Part shown: positions 12,401 through 12,757 of the stretch, in pieces
Position numbering within the stretch: position 1 is the first letter of the stretch
Layout of the letters: every line of letters starts with the position of its first letter
Source of the DNA: Propionibacterium sp.
GTDB taxonomy: Bacteria; Actinomycetota; Actinomycetes; Propionibacteriales; Propionibacteriaceae
DNA length: 12,757 bases
Assembly: GCA_012719335.1 (NCBI GenBank)
Contig: JAAYAO010000059.1
Coordinates: 1-12,757, forward strand
Reading direction: 5' to 3'
Made by a program: the position numbers and the translations under genes
Notes under the pieces: generated by a model
Told to the model about the DNA's origin: nothing
Database searches by the model: none
The model's input: only the letters and a program-made list of their open reading frames with translations

Positions 12401-12757
12401 CAGTCGCGCAGGTGGCGGCGCATCGCCTCGGTGTCGGCCGGGGTCCAGCCGATCACCTCGAGGGCCTGGGCCACTCCGCCGTGGGCGTCCTCGAGGTAGC
12501 CGAGGAAGGTGTCCATCGATTCGGGGTGGGTCATGTGTGAGGACACCGAATCGCCGTGCAGGTGGGCGTAGGTGTCGGTGGCCCGCAGCCGGGCGACGAT
12601 CTGTTCCATTCGTTCCCGGCTGGCGGCGTAGTCGGCGACCACCGCCTGCCGTTCGGCACCGGCCAGCATCAGCGACATCGCGACGGTGATGCCGGTGCGG
12701 TCCTTACCCGCCGCACAATGCACCAGGGCGGCACCCTCGGCGTAGGCGACCGCCCGC
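12400..12757 (-). CDS. PtpB-like protein tyrosine phosphatase (C-terminal part, cut by window edge)
   Basis: The visible 118 residues begin RAVAYAEGAALVHCAAGKDRTG. HCAAGKDRTG is the CX5R phosphatase loop with catalytic Cys and Arg, and the Lys inside the loop is typical of the bacterial PtpB/Y_phosphatase3 family that includes Mycobacterium tuberculosis PtpB. Downstream, VVADYAASRERMEQIVARLR matches the helix after the loop in that family. The C-terminus ends GWTPADTEAMRRHLRD. Family members dephosphorylate phosphotyrosine and often other phosphoresidues or phosphoinositides; the substrate here is unknown. The N-terminal part and start lie beyond base 12757. The gene runs toward the 75-bp elements and ends in its own terminator, so it is probably unrelated to the CHAT locus. 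Confidence 0.88.
   Translation of the reverse strand, partial: RAVAYAEGAALVHCAAGKDRTGITVAMSLMLAGAERQAVVADYAASRERMEQIVARLRATDTYAHLHGDSVSSHMTHPESMDTFLGYLEDAHGGVAQALEVIGWTPADTEAMRRHLRD

Noticed and set aside
12237..12689. + strand frame opposite the phosphatase gene
   Set aside because: The minus strand carries the HCX5R phosphatase loop; the + frame is Arg/Pro/Gly-rich and has no family features.
1..12757. tRNA, rRNA or known riboswitch genes
   Set aside because: No cloverleaf with a GGTTCGAATCC-type arm, no rRNA stretch and no recognisable riboswitch core was seen in the intergenic regions.

Overview
The window looks like chromosomal DNA of a high-GC actinobacterium, most plausibly a member of the Propionibacteriaceae or a close relative. 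The reasons are strong G/C bias at third codon positions, frequent GTG starts, an LpqH-type lipoprotein, a FemAB-type peptidoglycan transferase, and many intergenic palindromes of the form TTTCGAC-stem-GGCTCAACC. The genus is inferred from these features; no rRNA or marker gene is present.

Layout from left to right: (1) the last codons of an unidentified + strand gene (1-48), then about 370 bp of non-coding DNA packed with palindromic repeats and a terminator; (2) a minus-strand two-gene operon, DUF35 zinc-ribbon/OB protein (1605-2036) followed by a thiolase-fold lipid-transfer-type protein (418-1608), preceded by an operator-like dyad; (3) a FemAB-family aminoacyltransferase (2259-3377, minus); (4) a small + strand protein of 139 aa with a DUF3592-like C-terminal domain (3558-3977); (5) a CHAT-domain (caspase-like) protease with a visible His/Cys dyad (4052-5230, minus); (6) about 415 bp of non-coding DNA with a second cluster of the same repeat family; (7) an LpqH (19-kDa antigen) family lipoprotein (5648-6217, minus) divergent from a four-helix DUF3592-type membrane protein (6392-7231, plus); (8) two overlapping minus-strand genes of unknown function (8173-9480 then 7247-8176); (9) a divergent + strand TPR protein (9540-10940) overlapping an alanine-racemase-like PLP enzyme (10937-11980); (10) about 420 bp of non-coding DNA with two 75-bp hairpin elements; (11) the C-terminal part of a PtpB-like tyrosine phosphatase (12400-12757, minus, cut by the window edge).

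The most interesting reading is that the CHAT protease, the TPR protein and the two unknown proteins form one system: a TPR-CHAT protein that is usually one polypeptide appears here as two separate genes, with two co-encoded partners between them. It is bracketed by two cell-wall-type enzymes (FemAB transferase and alanine-racemase-like protein). Interleaved with it is a second, apparently separate set of three genes (139-aa protein, LpqH lipoprotein, DUF3592 membrane protein). Each carries the same 12-bp sequence GTGATCGGTAGC upstream in the direction of transcription, which suggests a small regulon. Function for the whole locus is inference; the domains, overlaps, motif copies and repeats are read directly from the sequence.
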